A stretch of DNA of 33,614 nucleotides from an uncultured Flavobacteriales bacterium (lineage in GTDB: Bacteria; Bacteroidota; Bacteroidia; Palsa-965). A program made the translations under genes and the position numbers. The notes under the pieces are model-generated. The model did not search any database. It was not told the origin of the DNA and was given only the letters and a program-made list of their open reading frames with translations. The stretch lies in NCBI GenBank assembly GCA_937974275.1, contig CALJIF010000025.1, positions 1 through 33,614 on the forward strand, read 5' to 3'. Below, piece after piece: positions 32,953 through 33,614 of this stretch (positions are counted from its first letter, which is position 1; each line of letters opens with the position of its first letter).

Positions 32953-33614
32953 ATGACAATGAGGTATTTCGTAATTACGCTTAGTATGTTGCTGCTCGTG
33001 TGCATTGCACACGGACAAGATACGTTGCGTCAATACGATAAGTCAGTTGTTGTAGTAGTCATTGATCGCGTGCGTACACAAGCATCCGGAGTGAAAGTGT
33101 TGACGTTCGATTCTGCTTTAATTACACGGTATAACGACCGGAACATCGGTGATTTGCTGGCTGCACATTCTCCCATTTTCGTTAAAAATTATGGTCCCGG
33201 CAATTTATCAACGACAACATTTCGCGGTGGAAATGCCGCGCATACTGCAGTGATATGGGGAGGGCTGAACATTAACAGTTCCATGAACGGTTTGGTGGAT
33301 TTAAGTCTTATACCCGGTTTTTTGTTCGATTATGTAGCCTTGCAATTCGGCGGAGGTGGAACATCCTGGGGAAGCGGTGCAGTGAGTGGCGCGGTGCTAC
33401 TGGATAGTAAGCTTCGCTTTAATACCGGAAAAACCATTACAGCAGGCGCTACTGTTGGCGCATTTGGTTTTCGTCAAACCGGATTGAAGGCACAATGGAG
33501 CTCCGATTCAACGTTGTGGAGTGTAGCCGCATATTACACCGATTCCGAAAATAACTTTACCTATCAACGCTCGGATACAACTGCGAAAGAGCGAATTGCA
33601 CATGCTTCGTATAA
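32953..33614 (+). CDS. BtuB-like TonB-dependent cobalamin receptor, 3' end missing
   Basis: The frame from ATG 32953 is open to the window end (220 codons visible), so the gene is cut at the right edge. A second in-frame ATG (32959) could be used instead; both give a signal peptide ending AHGQ. The plug domain follows: the strand VVVVVIDRVRTQASGVKVLT, NIGDLLAAHSPIFVKNYGPG, and STTTFRGGNAAHTAVIWGGL with NSSMNG, the classic plug pattern of TonB-dependent receptors. Early barrel strands (GAFGFRQTGLKAQW) come next. The cobalamin riboswitch just upstream identifies B12 as the probable substrate, so it is a BtuB-type outer membrane importer. No carboxypeptidase-like N-terminal extension is present. 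Confidence 0.92.
   Translation, partial: MTMRYFVITLSMLLLVCIAHGQDTLRQYDKSVVVVVIDRVRTQASGVKVLTFDSALITRYNDRNIGDLLAAHSPIFVKNYGPGNLSTTTFRGGNAAHTAVIWGGLNINSSMNGLVDLSLIPGFLFDYVALQFGGGGTSWGSGAVSGAVLLDSKLRFNTGKTITAGATVGAFGFRQTGLKAQWSSDSTLWSVAAYYTDSENNFTYQRSDTTAKERIAHASY

Noticed and set aside
1..33614. Mobile elements, prophage, CRISPR or defence islands
   Set aside because: No transposase, integrase, terminal repeats, spaced direct repeats or known defence proteins were seen; gene content looks chromosomal throughout.

Overview
The window is chromosomal DNA from a member of the Bacteroidota, probably a free-living relative of the Flavobacteriales or Chitinophagales. The evidence is two proteins ending in type IX secretion (T9SS) sorting domains, a TPR/PD40/OmpA-type envelope protein, a short archaeal/eukaryotic-type ProS, a GH3-family protein, and repeated Bacteroidota promoter -7 boxes (TAnnTTTG). 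The tRNA lacks an encoded CCA, and starts show little Shine-Dalgarno signal. Genes are dense, with many ATGA or TAATG overlaps and convergent pairs 1 to 3 bases apart. I see no insertion sequence, phage, CRISPR array or integrase. Apart from unfamiliar lipoproteins and the GH3 operon, this looks like a core genomic region.

Layout. 1-1631: a Nif3-like metal protein (cut at the left edge) translationally coupled to a coiled-coil zinc-ribbon protein, then a terminator. 1684-5774 (minus): a propeller lipoprotein, a FadL/OmpP1-type outer membrane protein and a Trp/Gly/Tyr/Asn-rich lipoprotein. 5810-8086: proS with its promoter and a conserved unknown gene. 8165-10526: a secreted HYR/Gly-rich T9SS protein and terminator. 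10623-10756: tRNA-Glu with a consensus promoter. 10793-13054 (minus): a beta-carbonic anhydrase coupled to a SulP anion transporter, a probable bicarbonate uptake pair. 13096-14373: a ChbG/HpnK-type deacetylase converging on a FtsB/DivIC protein.

14499-18637: oxyR (both redox cysteines at the E. coli positions) overlapping an L,D-transpeptidase gene, converging on pbpC (PBP1C). 18753-20190: a cysteine-motif membrane protein and two tandem small TonB-C-terminal-domain proteins. 20235-21376: an OmpH/Skp-like chaperone and a MazG/PRA-PH-like pyrophosphohydrolase. 21378-25548 (minus): a four-gene unit of M42 aminopeptidase, lipoprotein, GH3-family enzyme and LysE-type exporter. 25665-28672: a small lipoprotein and a T9SS-secreted lysyl-endopeptidase-like protease. 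28728-32600: a nine-TPR protein, a PorE-like OmpA protein and mnmD. 32601-33614: promoter, cobalamin riboswitch and the start of a BtuB-type TonB-dependent receptor that runs off the right edge.

Themes are envelope biogenesis and peptidoglycan (FtsB, OxyR-linked L,D-transpeptidase, PBP1C, OmpH, OmpA), secretion of large adhesin or protease cargo, and uptake (SulP, TonB-like proteins, BtuB). The least explained parts are the TonB-CTD mini-cluster, the Trp-rich lipoprotein beside the FadL-like protein, and the aminopeptidase/GH3/LysE operon. No element is demonstrably a wholly new system; these are the best candidates.
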